A stretch of 12,886 bases of DNA from an uncultured bacterium (lineage in GTDB: Bacteria > Cyanobacteriota > Vampirovibrionia > Gastranaerophilales > Gastranaerophilaceae). The notes under the pieces were generated by a model, which saw only the letters and a list, made by a program, of their open reading frames with translations, had not been told where the DNA came from and made no database searches. The translations under genes were made by a program, and so were the position numbers. The stretch spans positions 1 through 12,886 of the forward strand of contig URXH01000057.1 of NCBI GenBank assembly GCA_900551675.1, read 5' to 3'. How positions within the stretch are numbered: the stretch's first letter is position 1; each line of letters opens with the position of its first letter. Of this stretch, positions 1 through 6,361 are shown piece after piece.

Positions 1-310
1 TATCTATTTTATAACGAATTTTAATTTCTTTTACATCAACAGTGTGCTGTTTTTTCTTAGCTTCTTTTGCTTTTTTATCAAGTTCGTACTTATATTTGCC
101 GTAATTTAAAATTTTAGCAACCGGCGGATCTTGGTTTGGATTTATTAAAACTAAATCTAAGTCTGCATCATAAGCCATCTGTAAAGCCTTTGAAGTTGCT
201 AACACTCCTTTATTTTCGCCATTCTGATCTATTAATCTTACTTCTTTAGCGCGGATTCTTTCATTCATAATCGGCTGGTTTTTATGATTTTTAGTGTCGT
301 TAGGTGCTAT
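1..310 (-). CDS. infC: Translation initiation factor IF-3, N-terminal part (cut by window edge)
   Basis: IF-3 binds the 30S subunit, keeps it apart from 50S and proofreads initiator tRNA and start-codon choice. The reverse strand encodes about 103 residues with the family's N-terminal signature: NERIRAKEVRLID, then LINPNQDPPVAKILNYGKYKYE and a Lys-rich linker (KKAKEAKKKQHTVDVKEIK) leading to the C-terminal domain, which lies beyond position 1. The start chosen is ATA at 308-310. It lies 8 nt after AGGAG, an in-frame TAG closes the frame 33 nt upstream, and no ATG, GTG or TTG lies between. The first in-frame ATG (266-268) has no Shine-Dalgarno site and would remove the usual residues before NERIR. 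Non-AUG starts are known for infC (AUU in E. coli), where they let IF-3 repress its own translation. infC is usually followed by rpmI and rplT, which would be to the left. Identity is sure; the start is likely. Confidence 0.95.
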   Translation of the reverse strand, partial: MAPNDTKNHKNQPIMNERIRAKEVRLIDQNGENKGVLATSKALQMAYDADLDLVLINPNQDPPVAKILNYGKYKYELDKKAKEAKKKQHTVDVKEIKIRYKID

Positions 311-318
311 TGTTTTAT

Positions 319-323
319 CTCCT
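319..323 (-). promoter_or_regulatory. Ribosome binding site that decides the infC start
   Basis: On the minus strand AGGAG stands 8 nt before ATA (308-310). It is the only good Shine-Dalgarno match between the upstream in-frame stop and the first in-frame ATG, so it is the main argument for the non-AUG start. Confidence 0.7.
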
Positions 324-445
324 ATATTTATAATTGGTAACTACAAGGGTCATGGTAGCACAAAATTAACTTTTTAGCACTTAATGAATAATTTTTTTTG
401 TAACAAAATGTAAATACGAATTTTTAAAGCCAAATCACTTATACC

Positions 446-464
446 GTAAGCTTTTTAAGTTTAC
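446..464. repeat. Short inverted repeat in the infC/small-gene divergent region
   Basis: GTAAGCTT and AAGTTTAC flank a 3-nt T loop, giving an 8-bp stem with one G-T wobble. It lies roughly midway in the 252-nt gap (311-562) between infC and the divergent 50-residue gene. It has no U-tract of terminator type on either side. It could be an operator or chance in AT-rich DNA. Apart from this, a promoter candidate at 488-515 and the infC ribosome binding site, nothing else was recognised in the gap. Confidence 0.3.
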
Positions 465-487
465 TTATGCAGAAAATTTATTAAAGT

Positions 488-515
488 TTTACAAGAAATA
501 TTCCGATATTATATC
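488..515 (+). promoter_or_regulatory. Candidate sigma-70 promoter of the 50-residue gene
   Basis: TTTACA (488-493; 5 of 6 to TTGACA) is followed after 16 nt by TATATC (510-515; 4 of 6 to TATAAT). The predicted start near 522 leaves a leader of about 40 nt with AAGGAG before the ATG at 563. This is a visual match only. Confidence 0.45.
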
Positions 516-562
516 TGTAAGCATAAGCAACCGCGAATAGATATAAATAAAAGGAGTTATGT

Positions 563-715
563 ATGATTAATGAAAAAACAGCTGAAGAACAAATCCCCGA
601 AGTCTTTATCGACTTAAACAACGGCGAATATCTGCAATTTGATATAACACTGCCATTGCAGATGCTGTTTGATGATGTCATGAATTTTGTTTCAAAGACT
701 GATTTTGAAGACTAA
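563..715 (+). CDS. Small acidic protein of unknown function (50 aa)
   Basis: This 50-residue frame begins MINEKTAEEQIPEVFIDL and ends KTDFED. AAGGAG (551-556) lies 6 nt before the ATG at 563. A second ATG at 559 is only 2 nt from the Shine-Dalgarno site and hits TAA after three codons, so it was not chosen. The product is strongly acidic, has no Cys, no signal peptide and no membrane segment, and has a hydrophobic stretch in the middle (LQFDITLPLQMLF). A promoter candidate upstream and a strong terminator 18 nt downstream make it a self-contained monocistronic unit, divergent from infC. I do not recognise the family. It could be a small regulatory or structural protein. Coding is supported by its signals, not by homology. 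Confidence 0.7.
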   Translation: MINEKTAEEQIPEVFIDLNNGEYLQFDITLPLQMLFDDVMNFVSKTDFED

Positions 716-733
716 AACAAGAAAAGATTTTAC

Positions 734-767
734 AAGAGCCAGCTGAAATTTCAGCTGGCTCTTTTTT
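734..767 (+). terminator. Strong intrinsic terminator after the 50-aa gene
   Basis: Positions 734-763 are a perfect 30-nt palindrome with left arm AAGAGCCAGCTGA, loop AATT and a matching right arm. It is followed directly by T residues to 767. It is the clearest terminator in the window, insulates the small gene from the TPR gene, and leaves 75 nt for a separate TPR promoter. Confidence 0.9.
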
Positions 768-842
768 GTTACAAAATATAGTAAAATGTCGATGTTCGTG
801 CAATAATAATTATATTAAAATTTTCGTGAAGAGGGATTATTT

Positions 843-2960
843 ATGAAAAATTTTGTAAAATTAATGTGCGCACTAACTCTAGGAGTTATAACTGTTACAC
901 CGTGTTTTGCGGGATTTAAAGAACACTTTGATTTAGGACAGCAGTATCTGTCTAATTATCAGTATTCTGGCGCTATAACGGAATTTAAAAGTGCACTGCG
1001 CATAAATTATCTTGACAACTCTGCAAGAATAGGTCTGATTAACTCGTATATTGCACGCGGAACATATTATGCAAATACTGATAAAGATTACGCTAAAGCC
1101 GCAGATGATTACCGCGCAGCGCTTTTTTATCTGGTATATTACCCGAATGCCAATCAGGTAAAGAATTCATCTCAAGCTATAGTACAGGTTACATCTAATC
1201 TAAACCAGTGTCTTAATGAAATAAAATTTGATACCTCTGCACAAAACAGATTTAACATGGCAAAACAATTAAGAGCTGAGGGCAATTTTGCAGCAGCAGG
1301 TTATGAATTTAATCAGGCTCTTGGAGATACAAGCTTTATAAAGGACAGCTTCGAGCAAACAGGCGATATTATGAAGCTTCTTGGTAATGACACAAAATCC
1401 GCAGAATACTATAAAAAAGCAGTTTCTGCAGCGCCAAATGATATTGCACTCAGGCTCTCTTATGCAAAAATGCTTGATAAATTGCAGCAGGAAGATGAAG
1501 CTGTTGAACAATATAACTTTATTCTTTCAAAAACTACAGATAATAAAGATGTCCTTTATTCTTTAGAGCGAATTTATAAAAGAAAGCTTGAAGAATCTCC
1601 GAATGATCCTGCAGTAACAGCCAATCTAGGCGCAATTATGCAAAAAGAAGGGAATTTCGATGAGGCATTAAGATATTATTCTAAAGCCGAATATCTGGAT
1701 CCGTCAAATGTTAATACCAGACTGAATGTAGGAACCTTATACCAGCAGAAAGGCGACTATAAAACCGCAATAACGGCTTATGATTCAGTATTAATTATTT
1801 ATCCTGATAATATACAGGCGAACCTTTATAAAGCACAATCACTTGCAGCAATGGGAGACAGCAAAGGAGCTCTTGAACAATACAAAAAAGTTCTTGCAAA
1901 GGATCCTGCTAATGAAATCGCACAAACTGAAATGCTGAATATGGTAAAAGATACAATGACAACAGCGCAATTTGTTGATTATATAAAGAGAAACAATCCT
2001 GATAACGCAGGCAACGTTCTTTACAACTACGCATTAGATCTGCACAAGCAAAATAAACTAGCAGATGCCATAACAATTTATAATGAAGTTATAAAGCTTA
2101 CGCCGTCTAATTCTGAGGCCTATGTAAATCTTGCAATAGCACAGGGGCAGGGGAAAAATTATGACGCAGCGCTTGCGACACTGAATACGGCAAATACAAA
2201 ATTTCCTAACAATGCACAGGTATCTGATGCAATAAAATCAATAAGCGCTCAGTCAACAGATGAAAAACTGGAAACAGCTGCAAATTTTTATAATAATAAA
2301 GATTATCAAAATGCAATAAATGAATACTTGAAAATTAAACCTGCAACATCTGATACAATGCTTGGTATTGCTTCTTCATATCAAAATATGGGCGATAGTG
2401 ATAATGCAATTGAATACTATAAAAAGGCTTTAAATCTTGCTCCTAAAAATTCTGATATAGCCTATTATATCGCAGCTTTATATTCAGAAAAAGGCGACAG
2501 TTCAAATGCTAAAATATATGCTCAAAAAGCAGTTACACTAAATGCCGGCAATAAAGAAGCAAAAGAATTACTGGAAAGTCTTGACGCTCAAATTGCTTCG
2601 GAAGAACTGGAAAAAGCAATTTCAATGTTTGATGCAGGTCAATACATAGAAAGCCTTGCATTACTTAATAAAATTATTACCTCCGAACCAAACGATTCCT
2701 ATGCACTATATTACAGAGGCATGATTTATGATACGCAAAAAAAATATAATGAAGCAATAGCCGATTATAAAAAAGCAATAGCTTCAAATCCTGATTTGAC
2801 GATAATAAATTACCTTATAGGCGTTGACTACGATATGCTTGAACAGTACAAAAATGCAATATCATATTATAAATCATTCACAACAACATATAGCGAAGAT
2901 GATGACTACCTTAAATACGCAAAAACAAGGATAACTGAACTGGAGCCTTATGCAAAATAA
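843..2960 (+). CDS. Secreted tetratricopeptide (TPR) repeat protein
   Basis: The 705-residue protein starts with a typical signal peptide (MKNFVK, a hydrophobic run, then CFA|G near residue 23). The residue before Cys21 is Pro, which argues against a lipobox, so it is probably exported and cleaved by signal peptidase I. Nearly all the rest is TPR helix pairs, about 15 by eye, with motifs such as GNFDEALRYYSKAEYLDPSN (about residues 269-288), GDYKTAITAYDSVL, KYNEAIADYKKAIASNP and DNAIEYYKKALNLAP. TPRs are protein-binding scaffolds, so it may organise an envelope complex; no enzymatic domain is seen. Shine-Dalgarno-like GAAGAGGG precedes the ATG by 8 nt. Its 3' end overlaps dusB by 11 nt, implying co-transcription, though the functions are not obviously related. 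The partner or pathway is unknown. Confidence 0.93.
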   Translation: MKNFVKLMCALTLGVITVTPCFAGFKEHFDLGQQYLSNYQYSGAITEFKSALRINYLDNSARIGLINSYIARGTYYANTDKDYAKAADDYRAALFYLVYYPNANQVKNSSQAIVQVTSNLNQCLNEIKFDTSAQNRFNMAKQLRAEGNFAAAGYEFNQALGDTSFIKDSFEQTGDIMKLLGNDTKSAEYYKKAVSAAPNDIALRLSYAKMLDKLQQEDEAVEQYNFILSKTTDNKDVLYSLERIYKRKLEESPNDPAVTANLGAIMQKEGNFDEALRYYSKAEYLDPSNVNTRLNVGTLYQQKGDYKTAITAYDSVLIIYPDNIQANLYKAQSLAAMGDSKGALEQYKKVLAKDPANEIAQTEMLNMVKDTMTTAQFVDYIKRNNPDNAGNVLYNYALDLHKQNKLADAITIYNEVIKLTPSNSEAYVNLAIAQGQGKNYDAALATLNTANTKFPNNAQVSDAIKSISAQSTDEKLETAANFYNNKDYQNAINEYLKIKPATSDTMLGIASSYQNMGDSDNAIEYYKKALNLAPKNSDIAYYIAALYSEKGDSSNAKIYAQKAVTLNAGNKEAKELLESLDAQIASEELEKAISMFDAGQYIESLALLNKIITSEPNDSYALYYRGMIYDTQKKYNEAIADYKKAIASNPDLTIINYLIGVDYDMLEQYKNAISYYKSFTTTYSEDDDYLKYAKTRITELEPYAK

Positions 2961-3927
2961 CAGAGTTAACGCGTTAATTACAAGCCGTGTATCACTTGCT
3001 CCGATGGCAGGCATAACAGATTATGTTTTGAGGAGTCTTGTCAGAAAATATTCAAAAAATGCGCTTTTGACAACTGAAATGATAAGTTCCGAATATCTTG
3101 CCCAAACTCTTAATGGGCGTGGAGGAACTGAAATTCTCAAAAGGGATAATAACCATTCACCGATTTCATATCAGATAAGCGGGCATAAACCTGAACTTAT
3201 GCGTAAGGCATCTGAATTTTTAACGCAATTTGCGGATATGATTGATATAAATATGGGATGCCCTGTGAAAAAGGTTGTAGGCGGGCAGGATGGCGCTGCC
3301 CTAATGCGAAATTCTGAACTCGCATCAGATCTCGTTAAGGCGGTAAAAGACGGTACTGATAAGCCTGTAAGTGTAAAATTCCGTCTGGGATATACTGCAG
3401 ATGATATGAATTACGTTGAATTCGGGCAAAAAATGCAGGAAGCCGGCGCACAATTTATAACAATACACGCCCGCACACGCTCGCAGATGTATTCCGGACA
3501 CGCTGACTGGTCTAAAATAAAAACATTAAAAGAAAATATTGATATTCCAGTATTTGCAAACGGGGATATCTCATCAGTTGAGGATGCAGTTGAATGTCTT
3601 GAACTTTCCAACGCTGACGGAATTGCCATCGGGAGGGCTTCAATGGGAGATCCGACACTTATAGGGCGTGTAGAACACTACTTAAAAACAGGAGAAAAAC
3701 TAACAGTTCCGCCACTGGAAGAACGTGTTGAAATCCTAAAACAACACTTAAATGACGAAATAAATTTACGCGGAGAAAATGTTGCAATAAAATTTATGCG
3801 CAAATTTTACCCTTATTATCTTGCGGGGTTTAAAAATGCAAAAATCCTGCGTTCACAGTTGGTTACTGAGGATAATTACGAAAATATAATCGATTTGCTT
3901 AATTCATTAAGATTTGTAAACGCATAA
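2950..3927 (+). CDS. dusB: tRNA-dihydrouridine synthase, DusB type
   Basis: This FMN enzyme reduces specific uridines in the tRNA D-loop to dihydrouridine using NADPH. The 325-residue TIM-barrel protein shows the family motifs in order: LAPMAGITD (residues 16-24, FMN binding), INMGCPVKK with catalytic Cys104, SVKFRLGY with Lys143, ITIHARTRSQMYSGHADW with His173, VFANGDI (201-207) and IAIGRASMGDP (phosphate site, canonical GRG altered to GRA). Length is normal. The ATG at 2950 lies inside the end of the TPR gene, 4 nt after TGGAG, so translation is probably coupled to the upstream gene. DusB is chosen over DusA or DusC because of the NMGCPVKKVV pattern and general similarity to bacterial DusB/NifR3. 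Subfamily is fairly sure, enzyme class is sure. Confidence 0.93.
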   Translation: MQNNRVNALITSRVSLAPMAGITDYVLRSLVRKYSKNALLTTEMISSEYLAQTLNGRGGTEILKRDNNHSPISYQISGHKPELMRKASEFLTQFADMIDINMGCPVKKVVGGQDGAALMRNSELASDLVKAVKDGTDKPVSVKFRLGYTADDMNYVEFGQKMQEAGAQFITIHARTRSQMYSGHADWSKIKTLKENIDIPVFANGDISSVEDAVECLELSNADGIAIGRASMGDPTLIGRVEHYLKTGEKLTVPPLEERVEILKQHLNDEINLRGENVAIKFMRKFYPYYLAGFKNAKILRSQLVTEDNYENIIDLLNSLRFVNA

Positions 3928-3985
3928 ATTACAATTATAGCAAATATTTTTATTCACAAGATTTAGACAAATACAGGAGAAAATC

Positions 3986-4366
3986 ATGCCAATAGGAATT
4001 AATAAAGTTGAAAAACTAATAAAAAAATCTTCTGAATTTACCTCAATACATACAAAAGGTATGAGAATGATAAATGAAAGATATTTTATGCAAAGCAAAG
4101 GAATATCTTATAATCCTGATATTGAAACACAAAAAATAATGCTTGATAATAAGACAATATCCGAATTTTCATCAAAAATATTTCCAAACGGAGACAGGTT
4201 TGAAGTTTACAGATTGCCTGAAGGCACTGTAAAAATATTAAAAAACCGTTTCGGAGAAATCAAAAACTTTTCAAACAGCAATAAAAACAGTCTTTTAAAG
4301 CCTGATACAGCTTTAGAATATATCAGGAGTTTATTCTACGATAAAATTCAGGAATTTTTAGGCTGA
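3986..4366 (+). CDS. Hypothetical protein (126 aa)
   Basis: I do not recognise this 126-residue protein. It starts MPIGINKVEKLIKKSSEF, 5 nt after AGGAGA (3975-3980). It is basic in its first third, has no signal peptide, no membrane helix and no Cys, and carries a compact central segment (FPNGDRFEVYRLPEGTVKIL) that looks like alternating beta strands, perhaps a small beta-hairpin unit. The C-terminus (DTALEYIRSLFYDKIQEFLG) looks helical. It follows dusB after 58 nt without a visible terminator, so it may be the third gene of the TPR-dusB unit. Its TGA (4364-4366) touches the argS stop codon on the other strand. The good ribosome site and the open frame across 381 nt make it a real gene; function is unknown. 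Confidence 0.75.
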   Translation: MPIGINKVEKLIKKSSEFTSIHTKGMRMINERYFMQSKGISYNPDIETQKIMLDNKTISEFSSKIFPNGDRFEVYRLPEGTVKILKNRFGEIKNFSNSNKNSLLKPDTALEYIRSLFYDKIQEFLG

Positions 4367-6109
4367 TTACATTCTTTCTGGAGCCGAAACAGCAAGAATA
4401 TCTTCTAAAGCATTGTGAAGAACTGTTTTTACACACCACACAAGAGAAATTCTCGCCTTCATCATCTCTTTATCATCTGAAATGACTCTATTCGCATTAT
4501 AGAAAGAATGGAATTCACTTGCCAATTCCTGAACGTATCTGCAGATAGTATAAACCTGACGGGTTTCTGCTGAATTTTTAATAACAGATTTATATTCTTC
4601 AAGTTTTAATATAAGCTGTCTTGCGGTATCTATTGCAGGCAGAACCATTTCAGATTTAAAACCGCTGATAAGTTCTTTTAATTCATTTTCACACATCGGT
4701 GCAGGAGATTTTTCCCCTGTTTCCGTATTAATTTTTTCAGCAATAACGTTTCTCAAAATCGAGCAGGCTCTTGCATGAGCATACTGAACATAAAATACAG
4801 GATTTTCATCAGAATTTTTCTTAGCAAGTTCAATATCAAAATCAAGAGTTGTATCAATATTTCTCATTGACATCCAGAAACGTGTAGCATCAACACCGAC
4901 TTCATCAATCAGATCTTCAAGTGTAACCATATTTTTACGCTTGCCCATCCGGACTTCATTACCGTCTATTACAAGATTAACAAGCTGGCCTAAAAGGACT
5001 TCAAGTTTATCAGGAGCATAGCCTAATGCTTCAATAGAAGCCTTTACGCGTGCTACATAACCGTGATGGTCAGCACCCCATATATTAATCATCCTGTCAA
5101 AACCGCGTTCCAGTTTATCAATATGGTAGGCAATATCTGCTGTTAAATAAGTATTTGAGCCGTCAGCTTTTTTAATAACTCTATCTTGATCATCGCCGTA
5201 ATCAGAAGATTTAAACCAGTCAGCACCATCTTTTTCATAAATTTTTCCGCTGGCCTTTAATTTATTAACACACTCATCGACCTTTCCTGATTTATGCAAA
5301 GTCAATTCAGAGTAAAAATTATCAAAATGAACTTTAAACCTGTCTAACAATTCACGCTGAACCTTTTCTTCATATTCTTTTGCGAAGTCGCAAAGAGTAT
5401 CAAGGGGTATAAGACTGACGTCATTGCGAACTTGTTTCAGAAGCTCTTTGTTACATGCAATAAAGTCTTTTGCAACAGGTATTAAATAATCTCCGGGATA
5501 ATAATTTTTTCTTTCAATTTCATCGGAAGGGAAATCTATATCTTCGCCGAGTTCCTGACGAATTCTGATTGCAAGAGAATTGCCGAGTTTTTGAATTTGT
5601 GAACCTGCGTCATTTATGTAAAATTCCTGATAAACATCATGACCGTAGAATTTCAAGAGATTAGCAAGAACTGAACCCATGGCAGCCCAGCGCCCGTGTC
5701 CTATATGAAAAGGACCTGTCGGATTTGCCGATACATATTCCAGGATAATTTTTTCAGTTTTTACATCTACTGGTTTTCCGAATTCTTTTTTCTGTTTGAA
5801 AATTTCTTCAACAAGATTTGATAATAATTTTTTACCTGCTTTAAAATTTATAAACCCGCCGATTACGGTATATTCATTGTCATCCGTATTAATATATTTC
5901 AAAACGTTATTTGCAATCTGAGGCGGAGCAATTTTTGCAAACCTTGCAAGAGAAGAAACATTAACCGCATAATCTCCAAAATCAACATTTTTCGGACGTT
6001 CAGGAACCAGAGTCTCCCTCTTGTATTCCGTCATTGAACCGAGTTCTGCGGCATTAACAGCTTTTTCCACAGCATTTTCAATCTCATTTATAAAATAATC
6101 TTTTATCAT
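4367..6109 (-). CDS. argS: Arginyl-tRNA synthetase
   Basis: It charges tRNA-Arg with arginine using ATP. The 580-residue class I synthetase has an N-terminal Add1 domain (about 1-105), the HIGH signature in SANPTGPFHIGHGR (HIGH at 135-138), the KMSK-equivalent loop MGKRKNMVTL (388-397), the conserved LIDEVGVDATRF, and a C-terminal DALR anticodon-binding domain ending LAVSAPERM. The open frame extends 16 codons upstream of 6109, but this start is chosen because AGGAGAGA lies just ahead of it and a predicted promoter (6130-6157) starts transcription inside the extension. Length is normal. It is transcribed from its own promoter 252 nt downstream of hydG. It ends with no spacer against the convergent 126-aa gene, with no terminator seen between them. 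Confidence 0.97.
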   Translation of the reverse strand: MIKDYFINEIENAVEKAVNAAELGSMTEYKRETLVPERPKNVDFGDYAVNVSSLARFAKIAPPQIANNVLKYINTDDNEYTVIGGFINFKAGKKLLSNLVEEIFKQKKEFGKPVDVKTEKIILEYVSANPTGPFHIGHGRWAAMGSVLANLLKFYGHDVYQEFYINDAGSQIQKLGNSLAIRIRQELGEDIDFPSDEIERKNYYPGDYLIPVAKDFIACNKELLKQVRNDVSLIPLDTLCDFAKEYEEKVQRELLDRFKVHFDNFYSELTLHKSGKVDECVNKLKASGKIYEKDGADWFKSSDYGDDQDRVIKKADGSNTYLTADIAYHIDKLERGFDRMINIWGADHHGYVARVKASIEALGYAPDKLEVLLGQLVNLVIDGNEVRMGKRKNMVTLEDLIDEVGVDATRFWMSMRNIDTTLDFDIELAKKNSDENPVFYVQYAHARACSILRNVIAEKINTETGEKSPAPMCENELKELISGFKSEMVLPAIDTARQLILKLEEYKSVIKNSAETRQVYTICRYVQELASEFHSFYNANRVISDDKEMMKARISLVWCVKTVLHNALEDILAVSAPERM

Positions 6110-6129
6110 AATTCTCTCCTGCAGACTAC

Positions 6130-6157
6130 ATAATATCACAAACAATTTTTTATTCAA
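6130..6157 (-). promoter_or_regulatory. Predicted argS promoter
   Basis: On the minus strand TTGAAT (6152-6157, 4 of 6) is followed after 16 nt by TATTAT (6130-6135, 5 of 6). The start would be near 6123, giving a very short leader of about 14 nt that contains the AGGAGAG ribosome site. The motif at 6171-6197 lies immediately upstream. Confidence 0.55.
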
Positions 6158-6170
6158 AGATATTGTAAAT

Positions 6171-6197
6171 GGGACTTATATCTTAGTTTACACTAAA
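6171..6197 (-). promoter_or_regulatory. Upstream motif shared with mnmA (copy 1, argS)
   Basis: On the plus strand it reads GGGACTTATAT, then CTT, then AGTTTACACTAAA. It matches 8936-8962 at 22 of 27 positions. The proximal end is 35 nt from the argS -10 box, exactly as in the mnmA copy. Part of it (TTAGT-TTAC-ACTAA, 6183-6196) is a perfect inverted repeat, as expected of a protein-binding site. An activator site or upstream promoter element is inferred; no regulator is known. Confidence 0.5.
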
Positions 6198-6218
6198 TAA
6201 CATCTAAGTTGTATTCGT

Positions 6219-6329
6219 TCATTCTGAAGCTCTGCAAACTGAAAGTTTCGGGATCTGCATAGAGATGCTGCAATTCATAAAGACAGGCTCTTTTAAAATT
6301 TTTAAAATCTTAAAATAAATTCAGGATGA
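6219..6329. repeat. Intergenic element bounded by imperfect inverted ends
   Basis: TCATTCTGAA (6219-6228) and TTCAGGATGA (6320-6329) are inverted copies with one mismatch. Between them lie TTTCGGGATCTGCATAGAG with a small GCAT-AGAG-ATGC hairpin, and the AT-rich palindrome TTTTAAAATTTTTAAAA. This arrangement resembles the non-coding CATTCTGA...TCAGGATGA palindromic repeats seen between genes in many bacteria. TCATTCTGAA also occurs at 8924-8933 upstream of mnmA. There is no coding frame of note. It fills most of the 252-nt hydG-argS gap and might fold in RNA and protect or terminate the hydG transcript. Confidence 0.5.
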
Positions 6330-6361
6330 CAATTTTAGTTATTTTTAATGTATAGAAAAGA

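Noticed and set aside
559..570. Three-codon ORF ATG TAT GAT TAA overlapping the start of the 50-residue gene
   Set aside because: Its ATG is only 2 nt from the Shine-Dalgarno site, too close for normal initiation; the ATG at 563 has proper spacing.
481..681. 66-codon minus-strand frame opposite the 50-residue gene
   Set aside because: It has no ribosome site and overlaps the better-supported plus-strand gene and its promoter.
777..787. TATAGTAAAAT, repeated at 9036-9046 upstream of glmU, as a shared -10 element
   Set aside because: It resembles a -10 box, but no -35 box lies at a normal distance in either place (TTGAAC at 9016-9021 is 14 or 19 nt away, depending on the frame chosen). AT-rich DNA gives such matches readily.
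6110..6157. Upstream extension of argS (16 codons, beginning MNKKLF)
   Set aside because: The predicted promoter and the AGGAGAGA site fall inside the extension, and the family N-terminus fits the later ATG at 6109.
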